From assembly GCA_044449065.1 (NCBI GenBank), contig JBIOHP010000002.1, positions 186,001-250,000 on the forward strand: a stretch of 64,000 bases of DNA. Reading direction: 5' to 3'. The translations under genes and the position numbers were made by a program. This document shows, one piece after another, positions 8,676 to 16,851 of the stretch. The notes below the pieces were generated by a model, which saw nothing but the letters and a program-made list of their open reading frames with translations, was not told where the DNA came from and ran no database searches. How positions within the stretch are numbered: position 1 is the first letter of the stretch; every line of letters begins with the position of its first letter. The DNA comes from JBIOHP01 sp044449065 (GTDB lineage Bacteria > Bacteroidota > Ignavibacteria > UBA10030 > SZUA-254).

Positions 8676-9638
8676 ATGACAAATTTTAATGGAAAAGAAT
8701 TAAAAGCTACCCGGCAGGGATTTGGCGAAGCAATTGTCGAACTAGGTCATGAAAATCCCAACGTCGTTGTGCTGGGCGGAGATGTGAGCGGATCAGTAAA
8801 GGTCGACCTCTTCGCGAAAGAATTTCCCGATCGCTTCATCAGCGTCGGCGTAGCAGAACAGGATATGATGGGTGTAGCCGCCGGTTTGGCGCTCGCGGGG
8901 AAGATACCCTTCGCCTCGGCTTATGGTGAATTCGCTGCCGGCAGACCTTTCGATCAAATCCGGCAATCAATTGCGTACAGCCGGATGCCGGTGAAGATAT
9001 GCGCATCACATTGCGGCATTACCGTTGGTCCCGATGGCGCCACGCATCAATCGCTGGAAGATATCGCGCTCATGAGTGTTCTTCCGAATATGACCGTTGC
9101 CACGCCCTGCGATTATCACCAGGCAAAACGAATGGTGAAAGCATCGGTACAATGGAAACACCCAATCTATATCCGGTTCTTCCGCGATAATACGCCGGTG
9201 TTCACCGATCCCAAAGCGCCATTTGAAGTAGGCAAGGGCGATACGCTCATCGATGGGAAAGATGCCACAGTTATAGCATGCGGCTTGCAGGTTTGGGAAG
9301 CTATTCTGGCAGCACAGGAGTTGAAAGAAAAAGGCGTAAACGTCCGCATCATTAATATGCATACGATTAAACCGCTCGACAAAGATATCATTTTGAAAGC
9401 GGCAAAAGAAACCGGCGCGATTGTCACCGCAGAAGATCACCAGATTCATGGCGGCCTGGGCGGCGCAGTTGCAGAATACCTAGCGCAGGCGCTTCCGACT
9501 CCGCAGGAGTTTGTTGCCGTCCACGATACATTCGGTGAATCCGGCAACGGCGATGAGTTGATGAAAAAATATAAAATCTCAAAACACGATATTGTTGAAT
9601 CAGTAAATCGTGTTCTTAAACGAAAAGAGAATCCTTAA
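8676..9638 (+). CDS. Transketolase, C-terminal subunit
   Basis: A 320-residue partner of the preceding subunit. It contains the pyrimidine-binding domain (VVLGGDVSGS, the catalytic-Glu region FISVGVAEQDMMGVAAGLA, GEFAAGRPFDQIRQS) and the transketolase C-terminal domain (VIACGLQVWEAILAAQ, IINMHTIKPLD, ITAEDHQIHGGLGGAVAE-like end). The GITVGPDGATHQSLEDIA loop is typical. Both halves are needed for an active enzyme. Length is typical for the split form. Confidence 0.93.
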   Translation: MTNFNGKELKATRQGFGEAIVELGHENPNVVVLGGDVSGSVKVDLFAKEFPDRFISVGVAEQDMMGVAAGLALAGKIPFASAYGEFAAGRPFDQIRQSIAYSRMPVKICASHCGITVGPDGATHQSLEDIALMSVLPNMTVATPCDYHQAKRMVKASVQWKHPIYIRFFRDNTPVFTDPKAPFEVGKGDTLIDGKDATVIACGLQVWEAILAAQELKEKGVNVRIINMHTIKPLDKDIILKAAKETGAIVTAEDHQIHGGLGGAVAEYLAQALPTPQEFVAVHDTFGESGNGDELMKKYKISKHDIVESVNRVLKRKENP

Positions 9639-9661
9639 ATCTTTCATGTGAAAAGGGATTT

Positions 9662-10873
9662 ATGAGAAAACATACTTTTATAATCCTGGCTATACTCATA
9701 GTCACTCCGCTGTTGCTCGGATTTTTCATCGGATATCGGGTAGGACACGGAAAATCTCAAACGTCATTTGTAAATTCGGGATTTCCCGAAGCGAATGGCG
9801 AGCTTGCGTCGTTTCAAAGTACCAATCTGGATAGCGCCGGCGGTCAGGTAATCACCCAGCGTCATAACGCTATCACACGCGCGGTGGGTATAGCGAGTCC
9901 TGCGGTAGTCGGTATCAACGTCATTGCCATTCAGGAATATCAATATCAAAATCCCTGGTCGCAATTTTTTGGGAACGATCCTTTCTTCCGGCAATATTTC
10001 GGCAACCAAACCATACGGCAAGAAGTGAAAGAACTCGGTTCGGGATTCATCATTTCTCCCGATGGATATATCATCACGAACGACCATGTTGCCGGCAACG
10101 CGAAAACAATTAAAATCACACTGACGAATAAAGAACAATATGACGCCGAGCTTGTCGGAACCGATCACGCGATGGATATTGCCCTGTTAAAGATTAAGGG
10201 AAGCAATTTCCCCTATCTGCATTTTGGCAATTCAGACGACGTCATTATAGGCGAGTGGGCAATCGCGTTGGGTAATCCATTTGGTTTGTTTGAAATCAGC
10301 GACAAACCGACTGTAACAGTTGGAGTTATAAGCGCGACAGGGATGAATATACGGGCTGAAGGAGACCGATTCTACAGAGGTATGATCCAGACCGACGCAT
10401 CGATCAACTCCGGCAATAGCGGCGGGCCGCTGCTCAACGCTCTTGGAGAGGTTATTGGCGTCAATGCTGTGATCTATACGCCAAACCAGGGGAGTGTCGG
10501 CGTCGGTTTCGCTATTCCGGTAAACAGAGTGAAAACAGTTATTGAGCAATTGAAAAAATCGGGAAAAATCGACCGTGATTATTTCACCGGCATCGACGTC
10601 AATCCGGTTGATGACCGCATTGCGCGATACTTCGGCTTAGATAAAGCTGAAGGAGTTATCATCAGCAACATCGCACGCAACAGCCCCGGTGAGCGCGCCG
10701 GGTTAAAAGTTGGAGATATTATTGTCGAAGTAAATGGAGAGAAAATTGCTACGCAGGAAGATATTTCTGCCGTGTTCAGTCAGGGTCAGGTTGGCGATGT
10801 GTTTCAGTTGAAAATTCTCCGCGATAAAAAACCGATGACATTCTCTCTGAAACTTGAACGCAGGGAATCTTAA
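9662..10873 (+). CDS. HtrA/DegP-family periplasmic serine protease with one PDZ domain
   Basis: A 403-residue envelope protease. An N-terminal hydrophobic segment (residues 5-26) acts as signal or anchor. The trypsin-like domain carries His142 (TNDHVAG), Asp172 (AMDIALLK) and Ser253 (NSGNSGGPL). One PDZ domain follows (about 305-395), so the architecture is of DegS or short HtrA type rather than two-PDZ DegP. Such proteins degrade misfolded envelope proteins or trigger stress signalling. It starts 24 bp after the transketolase gene. Confidence 0.93.
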   Translation: MRKHTFIILAILIVTPLLLGFFIGYRVGHGKSQTSFVNSGFPEANGELASFQSTNLDSAGGQVITQRHNAITRAVGIASPAVVGINVIAIQEYQYQNPWSQFFGNDPFFRQYFGNQTIRQEVKELGSGFIISPDGYIITNDHVAGNAKTIKITLTNKEQYDAELVGTDHAMDIALLKIKGSNFPYLHFGNSDDVIIGEWAIALGNPFGLFEISDKPTVTVGVISATGMNIRAEGDRFYRGMIQTDASINSGNSGGPLLNALGEVIGVNAVIYTPNQGSVGVGFAIPVNRVKTVIEQLKKSGKIDRDYFTGIDVNPVDDRIARYFGLDKAEGVIISNIARNSPGERAGLKVGDIIVEVNGEKIATQEDISAVFSQGQVGDVFQLKILRDKKPMTFSLKLERRES

Positions 10874-10887
10874 ATTATTATACTACT

Positions 10888-12183
10888 ATGATCGCAAGAT
10901 ATACGCGTCCTGAAATGGGCACGATCTGGACGGAAGAAAATAAATTCCGCATTTGGCTCGAAATCGAAATCCTCGCCTGCGAAGCGCAAGCTAAATTAGG
11001 CGTTGTTCCGGAAGAATCCATGAAAACAATCCGTCAGAAAGCCACTTTTGATGTGAACCGGATCAACGAGATAGAGCGTGAAACGAATCACGACGTCATT
11101 GCCTTCCTGACGAACGTAGGTGAATATGTTGGTCCCGATTCGCGCTTTATTCATCTTGGCATGACCTCCTCCGATATTCTCGATACGAGCATAGCCGTGC
11201 AGATGAAGCAATCCGCTGAACTTTTGTTGAATGACTTGAAAGAATTCGGCGATATCCTCTGCCGGAGAGCCAAAGAATTCAAGTTTACACCGATGGTTGG
11301 GCGCACGCATGGCATCCACGCTGAGCCGATTACATTCGGGTTAAAACTGGCTCTGTGGTACGACGAGAACAAGAGGAACATCGATCGGCTTCAACATGCG
11401 TTGAAAACAATATCGGTGGGACAAATATCCGGCGCCGTCGGCACATATGAACACCTCGATCCGTTCGTGGAAAAATATGTCTGTGAAAAACTCGGACTGA
11501 AACCGGCTCCTGTTTCCACGCAAATATTGCAGCGTGATTTGCACGCTGAGTTGGTTACCACCATTGCTTTAATCGGCGCCTCGTTTGAAAAATTTGCCAC
11601 CGAGATACGCCACCTTCAGAAAACGGAAGTGCTTGAGGCGGAAGAATATTTTTCCAAGGGACAAAAAGGATCATCAGCGATGCCCCATAAACGCAATCCG
11701 ATTATGTGCGAACGCGTGGCAGGCATGGCAAGGGTTCTGCGGGGAAACGCTCTTGCAGGCATGGAGAATATCACACTCTGGCATGAACGGGACATTACCC
11801 ATTCATCGGTCGAACGTATCATATTACCGGATAGCTGCATCTTACTCGACTATATGATCACGACGTTCACAAAAATTATAGATAAGCTGCTCGTTTATCC
11901 TGAAAACATGCAGAAGAATTTAAACATTACCCATGGATTGATCTTTTCACAGTCGGTGCTGCTGGCTCTGACGAAAAAGGGAATGAAGCGGGAAGACGCC
12001 TATGCCGCAGTTCAAAAATACGCCATGGACGTCTGGAATTCAAAAAAAGAATTTAAAGATGTATTAAAATCAGATCCGATGATTTCAAAGCACATCACTG
12101 CCGCCGAATTGGACGAGTTGTTCGATCCAAAAAAAAGCATGCGGCATGTCGATTATATTTTTAACCAGGTGGGAATACAATAA
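10888..12183 (+). CDS. purB: Adenylosuccinate lyase
   Basis: A 431-residue member of the fumarase/aspartase superfamily catalysing two steps of purine synthesis (SAICAR to AICAR and adenylosuccinate to AMP). The opening MIARYTRPEMGTIWTEE is the classic bacterial PurB N-terminus. The TSSDILDT and VGRTHGIHAEP motifs, with the conserved His, are present, and the superfamily signature GSSAMPHKRNPI is intact. Length is normal. It is 15 bp downstream of the htrA-type gene. Confidence 0.96.
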   Translation: MIARYTRPEMGTIWTEENKFRIWLEIEILACEAQAKLGVVPEESMKTIRQKATFDVNRINEIERETNHDVIAFLTNVGEYVGPDSRFIHLGMTSSDILDTSIAVQMKQSAELLLNDLKEFGDILCRRAKEFKFTPMVGRTHGIHAEPITFGLKLALWYDENKRNIDRLQHALKTISVGQISGAVGTYEHLDPFVEKYVCEKLGLKPAPVSTQILQRDLHAELVTTIALIGASFEKFATEIRHLQKTEVLEAEEYFSKGQKGSSAMPHKRNPIMCERVAGMARVLRGNALAGMENITLWHERDITHSSVERIILPDSCILLDYMITTFTKIIDKLLVYPENMQKNLNITHGLIFSQSVLLALTKKGMKREDAYAAVQKYAMDVWNSKKEFKDVLKSDPMISKHITAAELDELFDPKKSMRHVDYIFNQVGIQ

Positions 12184-12259
12184 AACACCTCTAAACTCTC
12201 CCCACAACTTGTGACGGAGTCGTAATCAAGGGGTATAAAACTAACAAGGAAAACGAACA

Positions 12260-13744
12260 ATGCAAAAATTTCAAAATTATATTAACGGTCAGTGGGTAGA
12301 TTCCAGCACACCCCATACAAAAGAAAACCGCAACCCGGCAAACTGGGATGAATGTATAGGGATATTTCCGCGATCATCCAAAGAAGACGTGAATAAAGCG
12401 GTGAAAGCCGCAAAAGATGCATTCGAAACATGGCGTCTGATACCGGCCCCAAAGCGCGGCGATATCATGAAGAAAGTGGGCGATATTATGACTACCCGCA
12501 AAGAAGAATTGGCGCGCGAGATGACCCGCGAGATGGGAAAAGTTCTTGAAGAAACCCGCGGCGACGTGCAGGAAGGCATCGATACCGCATACTACACAGC
12601 GAGCGAGGGAAGAAGGATGTTCGGCGTTACGGCCCCATCGGAACTCTCCAATAAATTCAACATGGCGATGAAAGTTCCTGTCGGTGTGTGCGGCATTATC
12701 ACCCCCTGGAATTTCCCCATGGCAATTCCGACCTGGAAAATATTTCCCGCCCTTGTTGCGGGCAACACGGTTGTGTTCAAGCCTGCAGAAGATACGCCCA
12801 AGACCGCAAACACGCTCGTCCGCATTCTCGCTGAAGCGGGAGTGCCTGCCGGAGTTGTGAACCTTGTTCATGGACAGGGATCGATAGTCGGCAATGCTAT
12901 CGTTGAACACCCCGATATTAATCTCGTAAGCTTTACCGGTTCAACGGAAGTCGGCACAAAACTTGCCGAAGTTTGCGGGCGAACCAACAAACGTTTATCG
13001 TTGGAAATGGGCGGAAAGAATGCCCAGATCGTTATGGATGACGCTAAGTTAGACCTTGCGCTCGAGGGTGTGCTCTGGGGCGCATTCGGCACAACAGGCC
13101 AGCGGTGCACGGCAACTTCACGCTTGATTCTCCATGAAAAAATCCATGACAAATTCATCGACATGCTCATCGCAAAAGTGAAAACCTTGAAATTAGGCGA
13201 TGGGTTAACAGCGGGAACAAACGTCGGTCCGGTAGTGAATGAATCCCAATTAAAAACGGTCGATGAATATGTCGGCATCGGGAAAAAAGACGGCGCAAAA
13301 GTTGCCATCGGCGGTGAACGGGAATCGAGCGGCAATCTTGCAAAAGGATGGTTCTATAAACCCACCATTTTCACCGGCGTTACCCCTGAGATGCGGATCG
13401 CTAAAGAAGAAATTTTTGGTCCGGTTCTCTCCGTCATAAAAGTAAAATCGCTGAATGAAGCGATTCAGGTTTCCAATAATACCGCGTACGGTTTGTCATC
13501 CTCTATTTATACGCAGGATATCAATGCCGCGTATGTAGCAATCAGGGACATCCGCGCAGGAATCACCTATATTAACGCCCCCACCATCGGGGCGGAAGCA
13601 CACATGCCATTCGGCGGCGTCAAAGGAACCGGCAACGGGCACCGCGAAGGCGGCTGGACTGCATTTGAAATTTTCACCGAATGGAAAACCGTCTATGTCG
13701 ATTATAGCGGTAAACTCCAGCGCGCTCAAATAGATAACGAATGA
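12260..13744 (+). CDS. NAD(P)-dependent aldehyde dehydrogenase, probably 2-aminoadipate semialdehyde dehydrogenase
   Basis: A 494-residue aldehyde dehydrogenase. The catalytic pair is Glu249 (SLEMGGKNAQ) and Cys283 (TTGQRCTATSR); the cofactor-binding SFTGSTEVG and PWNFPMAIPTWK are intact. The family alone does not tell the substrate. The next gene is L-lysine 6-aminotransferase, whose product is 2-aminoadipate 6-semialdehyde, so oxidation to 2-aminoadipate is the likely role; this is inference from context. A good Shine-Dalgarno (AAGGAAA) precedes the ATG. Confidence 0.88.
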   Translation: MQKFQNYINGQWVDSSTPHTKENRNPANWDECIGIFPRSSKEDVNKAVKAAKDAFETWRLIPAPKRGDIMKKVGDIMTTRKEELAREMTREMGKVLEETRGDVQEGIDTAYYTASEGRRMFGVTAPSELSNKFNMAMKVPVGVCGIITPWNFPMAIPTWKIFPALVAGNTVVFKPAEDTPKTANTLVRILAEAGVPAGVVNLVHGQGSIVGNAIVEHPDINLVSFTGSTEVGTKLAEVCGRTNKRLSLEMGGKNAQIVMDDAKLDLALEGVLWGAFGTTGQRCTATSRLILHEKIHDKFIDMLIAKVKTLKLGDGLTAGTNVGPVVNESQLKTVDEYVGIGKKDGAKVAIGGERESSGNLAKGWFYKPTIFTGVTPEMRIAKEEIFGPVLSVIKVKSLNEAIQVSNNTAYGLSSSIYTQDINAAYVAIRDIRAGITYINAPTIGAEAHMPFGGVKGTGNGHREGGWTAFEIFTEWKTVYVDYSGKLQRAQIDNE

Positions 13745-13914
13745 TAACTATGGCGCGATTAAAAACTTATGTTGTTTCATATTACGAGCATCAAGAGTTC
13801 TTTTAAGTGTTCGTTCGATCTCATGTAACGCGAGAAGCACTCGCGCTTATCGGAGCGATGTTGGAATTTGCTCCGCAATTTTCGAACAACAATTTATTAT
13901 GAAAGGAACTACTT

Positions 13915-15279
13915 ATGACTCTCGAAAGATTTACGACAGAGACATCAGCAAAGACCGCGACGCCAGTTAACCCTCAAAACGCCTTTGAGGTTATCGGACG
14001 CAACATGCTTCTTGATGCATTCGACATGATCGTCGATTTGAAGCGAAGCAGCGGCTTGCAGATATATGATTCAAAATCGGGAAAAACGTATCTTGATCTC
14101 TTCTCCTTCTTTGCATCCATGCCTCTCGGCATGAACCATCCAAAAATGATGACGAAGGAATTCAAGGACCGGTTAGCGTACGTTGCTATGAATAAAGTCA
14201 CCAACTCCGACGTGTATACCGTCGAGATGGCTGAATTTGTCGATACCTTCGCGCGCATCGCGATGCCGGATTATCTCCCCCACGTCTTCTTCGTTGAAGG
14301 CGGAGCACTTGGCGTGGAAAACGCCCTGAAAGCCGCATTCGACTGGAAAATCAAGAAAAATTTCGCCAAGGGATACAACGAGGAACGCGGAACGCAAGTC
14401 ATTCATTTCCGCCAGGCGTTTCACGGGCGAACGGGCTATACACTATCGCTCACAAACACCGATCCGGTGAAAATATCCCACTTCCCGAAATTCAAATGGC
14501 CCCGCATCGTTAACCCGGCGATTAGGTTTCCGTTAAACGACGAAAACCTAAAAGCTGTCGTTGCGGTGGAACAGACGGCAATAAACCAGATCAAGGACGC
14601 TATCAAGAATAATAAAGACGATATTGCCGCGATTATCATCGAACCGATTCAGGGCGAAGGCGGCGACAATCACTTCCGGAAGGAATTCTTCTCCGCGCTC
14701 CGCACAATCGCCGATGAAAATGACATCATGCTGATCTTCGACGAGGTGCAAACCGGCATCGGATTGACCGGCAAAATGTGGGCACACCAGTACTTCGTCC
14801 AGCCGGACATGGTATCGTTCGGCAAGAAAACGCAGGTTTGCGGATTCTTATGCAGCAAACGCATCGAAGAAGTGACGGATAATGTCTTCAAAATCGCCGG
14901 CAGACTTAACTCGACATGGGGCGGAAACCTCACCGATATGGTGCGGGCGCAACGGTATCTTGAGATTATCCATGAAGATAACCTTGTAGAGAATGCCCGG
15001 ATCATGGGCGAGTATCTCATGCCGAAACTTCAGGAGCTTCAGGCGGAATTCCCCAAAATGCTCAGCAACGTTAGGGGCAGAGGATTATTCTGCGCGTTCG
15101 ATTTACGGAGCGGAGATGAGCGGAACACCCTCCGGAAGAAAGCGTTCGCCAACGGCTTGATGATTTTAGGCAGCGGGGATCACTCGATCCGGTTCCGACC
15201 GCCTCTCACCATCACGCGTGAAGACCTCGACATGGGAATAAATATCCTGCGGCAATCGTTGAAGGAGATGAAAGCGTAA
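13915..15279 (+). CDS. lat: L-lysine 6-aminotransferase
   Basis: A 454-residue class III aminotransferase that moves the epsilon-amino group of lysine to 2-oxoglutarate. The PLP lysine lies in SFGKKTQVCG (Lys304/305), which matches lysine epsilon-aminotransferases very closely. The PLP-pyridine-binding Asp is in LIFDEVQTGIG (Asp276), and FFVEGGALGVENALK replaces the usual SGTEA loop, as in the LAT subfamily. It sits 170 bp downstream of the aldehyde dehydrogenase and is followed by a terminator, so the two genes form a lysine-to-2-aminoadipate unit. Confidence 0.92.
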   Translation: MTLERFTTETSAKTATPVNPQNAFEVIGRNMLLDAFDMIVDLKRSSGLQIYDSKSGKTYLDLFSFFASMPLGMNHPKMMTKEFKDRLAYVAMNKVTNSDVYTVEMAEFVDTFARIAMPDYLPHVFFVEGGALGVENALKAAFDWKIKKNFAKGYNEERGTQVIHFRQAFHGRTGYTLSLTNTDPVKISHFPKFKWPRIVNPAIRFPLNDENLKAVVAVEQTAINQIKDAIKNNKDDIAAIIIEPIQGEGGDNHFRKEFFSALRTIADENDIMLIFDEVQTGIGLTGKMWAHQYFVQPDMVSFGKKTQVCGFLCSKRIEEVTDNVFKIAGRLNSTWGGNLTDMVRAQRYLEIIHEDNLVENARIMGEYLMPKLQELQAEFPKMLSNVRGRGLFCAFDLRSGDERNTLRKKAFANGLMILGSGDHSIRFRPPLTITREDLDMGINILRQSLKEMKA

Positions 15280-15306
15280 AACAAAATAATAGGATCGTAA
15301 AAATCC

Positions 15307-15341
15307 AAATCCCCTTTCTCATTTAGAGAGGGGATTTTTTT
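15307..15341 (+). terminator. Rho-independent terminator after lat
   Basis: A stem AAATCCCC...GGGGATTT, extended inward by five more pairs with a short loop, is followed by a run of seven T. It lies 28 bp after the lat stop. Confidence 0.85.
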
Positions 15342-15344
15342 ATT

Positions 15345-15370
15345 GTAGTAGCCGATCACCGATCGGCGCC
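15345..15370. repeat. Partial copy of the GTAGTAGCCG dispersed repeat
   Basis: GTAGTAGCCG followed by a GATCACCGATC dyad. The same opening starts the full-length copy at 49838-49935. Here only the left end is kept. Confidence 0.5.
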
Positions 15371-15412
15371 AATATTCAATAAAAAACGGCGTCCCTCCCA
15401 ATACTATATCTC

Positions 15413-15493
15413 TTTCTCTTTGCACGACTTTGCGTTCTCTGCTTTGAATCGTTCATCGCAAAGACGCAGAGTTCGCAGAGAAGCGCAGAGACG
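15413..15493. repeat. CTCTGCG/CGCAGAG repeat, copy 1
   Basis: An imperfect inverted repeat built from TTTGCGTTCTCTGC on the left and CGCAAAGACGCAGAG ... CGCAGAG on the right, with TTGAATCGTTCATCGC at the centre. It is one of five related copies between 15.4 and 21.9 kb. Confidence 0.75.
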
Positions 15494-15527
15494 AAAAAAA
15501 CGGCATCCCCCCTAAACGAGGATGCCG
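15494..15527 (-). terminator. Rho-independent terminator of the 404-residue T9SS gene
   Basis: Read on the minus strand: CGGCATCC, a short loop, GGATGCCG, then a run of seven or more T. It lies 95 bp beyond the stop of the 404-residue gene and directly next to repeat copy 1. Confidence 0.75.
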
Positions 15528-15574
15528 CTCCTACTTCCCTCTAATCCACAATTAAATTTTATATCGATCTCGCC

Positions 15575-15602
15575 GTAGGGGCGTTCAATTGAACGCCCCT
15601 AC
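15575..15602. repeat. Perfect 28-bp palindrome
   Basis: The sequence is its own reverse complement over 28 bases: arms GTAGGGGCGTTCAA and TTGAACGCCCCTAC with no loop. It lies 20 bp from the end of the 404-residue gene. It may be part of a dispersed palindromic repeat or a cruciform-forming site. Confidence 0.7.
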
Positions 15603-15621
15603 ATTTGACATATAAATCATC

Positions 15622-16836
15622 TTATTTCATTAACACTAACTTCTTTACATCCATAAAACTTCCCGCCGAGATACGATAATAATACACCCCGCTCGCCAGC
15701 CCGGTAGTACGAAACTCCACATTATGGTATCCCGCATGCTCCTGTTCATCCACTAACAACGCCACCCTTTCGCCAAGAGTGTTATACACCTCCAACGTAA
15801 CATGCGCGCTTTGCGGCAGCGCGTAGCTGATGGTGGTTGTTGGGTTGAAGGGGTTGGGGTAGTTTTGAGAGAGAGAAAATATATGAGGATTATCTTCGCC
15901 ATAAAGATCGCTCACCGTGGTAACCATATCAGATAGTGGTCTACGCCACACACCGTTGTTGACAATCCCCGCAAAAAGATTTGTGCCGATGACGGCGAGG
16001 ACGTTCACAGAATCGTTCGTCAAGCCGCTATCGACTGCAGACCAGTTTACGCCGTTGTCCGTGGAAAGAAAGATGCCACCATATTTACTCCCGGCAAAAA
16101 GATTCTTTCCGCTGACTGCTAGAGCATTGATATGAGTAATCGGCAGCCCAGCATCATTCCAGTTTGCACCATTGTCAGTAGAAAAAAACACCCCATCGGC
16201 ACCGGCAAAGAGATTATTTCCGCTGACGACGAAAACGTTGACACGAATATTGTGGTTCACATTGGACCAGTTTACACCGTTGTCGGTTGAATGAAACACC
16301 CCATAAAAAGTCCCGGCAAAGAGATTCGTATCGATGACGGCGAGAGCGTAGACAGAAGTATTCGACAACCCAGCAGCGAACCAATTTTCGCCGTTATTAT
16401 AGCCAATAAATACACCTTCATACGCCCCAAGAATTCCCGCAAAAATATTTCGGGTGGATGAGACGACTAAAGCATTAACAGCAGTATTAATAGGCAGTCC
16501 GCTACTCATTGCCGACCATTTTCCACCATTGTTGGTGGAAAGAAACACTCCAGCGCCAAGCGTCCCAGCAAAGAGATTCCCTCCCCTTATAGCGAGAGCA
16601 CTTACATAAGGATGCGTCAAACCGCTATCGATCGCAGACCAGTTAGCGCCGTTGTTGACGGAACGAAACATACCAGTGCCAAACGTTCCGGCAAAAATAT
16701 TTACTCCATTTACGCCAAAAGAAGAAAAATTGCCGCCATTGGTGCCATTGGTTTGAATCCATTGGGCAATTGTATGCTGGGGGAAAAAACTGAGTACGGC
16801 AACTAAACACCAAAAAATGTAAAAGGATTTATTCAT
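15622..16836 (-). CDS. Secreted BNR-repeat protein with T9SS C-terminal sorting domain
   Basis: A 404-residue secreted protein. It has a signal peptide (FYIFWCLVAVLSFFPQHTIA), then about seven repeats of roughly 40 residues of the form FAGT..GVF.STDNG.NWS, typical of BNR/YCF48-like beta-propeller blades. The end is a type A T9SS sorting domain (SLSQNYPNPFNPTTTISYA, then GLASGVYYYRI...KKLVLMK), which directs export across the outer membrane and cell-surface anchoring. No enzyme motif is visible. It lies 15 bp downstream of the next gene, so the two are likely cotranscribed. Confidence 0.85.
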   Translation of the reverse strand: MNKSFYIFWCLVAVLSFFPQHTIAQWIQTNGTNGGNFSSFGVNGVNIFAGTFGTGMFRSVNNGANWSAIDSGLTHPYVSALAIRGGNLFAGTLGAGVFLSTNNGGKWSAMSSGLPINTAVNALVVSSTRNIFAGILGAYEGVFIGYNNGENWFAAGLSNTSVYALAVIDTNLFAGTFYGVFHSTDNGVNWSNVNHNIRVNVFVVSGNNLFAGADGVFFSTDNGANWNDAGLPITHINALAVSGKNLFAGSKYGGIFLSTDNGVNWSAVDSGLTNDSVNVLAVIGTNLFAGIVNNGVWRRPLSDMVTTVSDLYGEDNPHIFSLSQNYPNPFNPTTTISYALPQSAHVTLEVYNTLGERVALLVDEQEHAGYHNVEFRTTGLASGVYYYRISAGSFMDVKKLVLMK

Positions 16837-16851
16837 AACATGTTCCTCATT

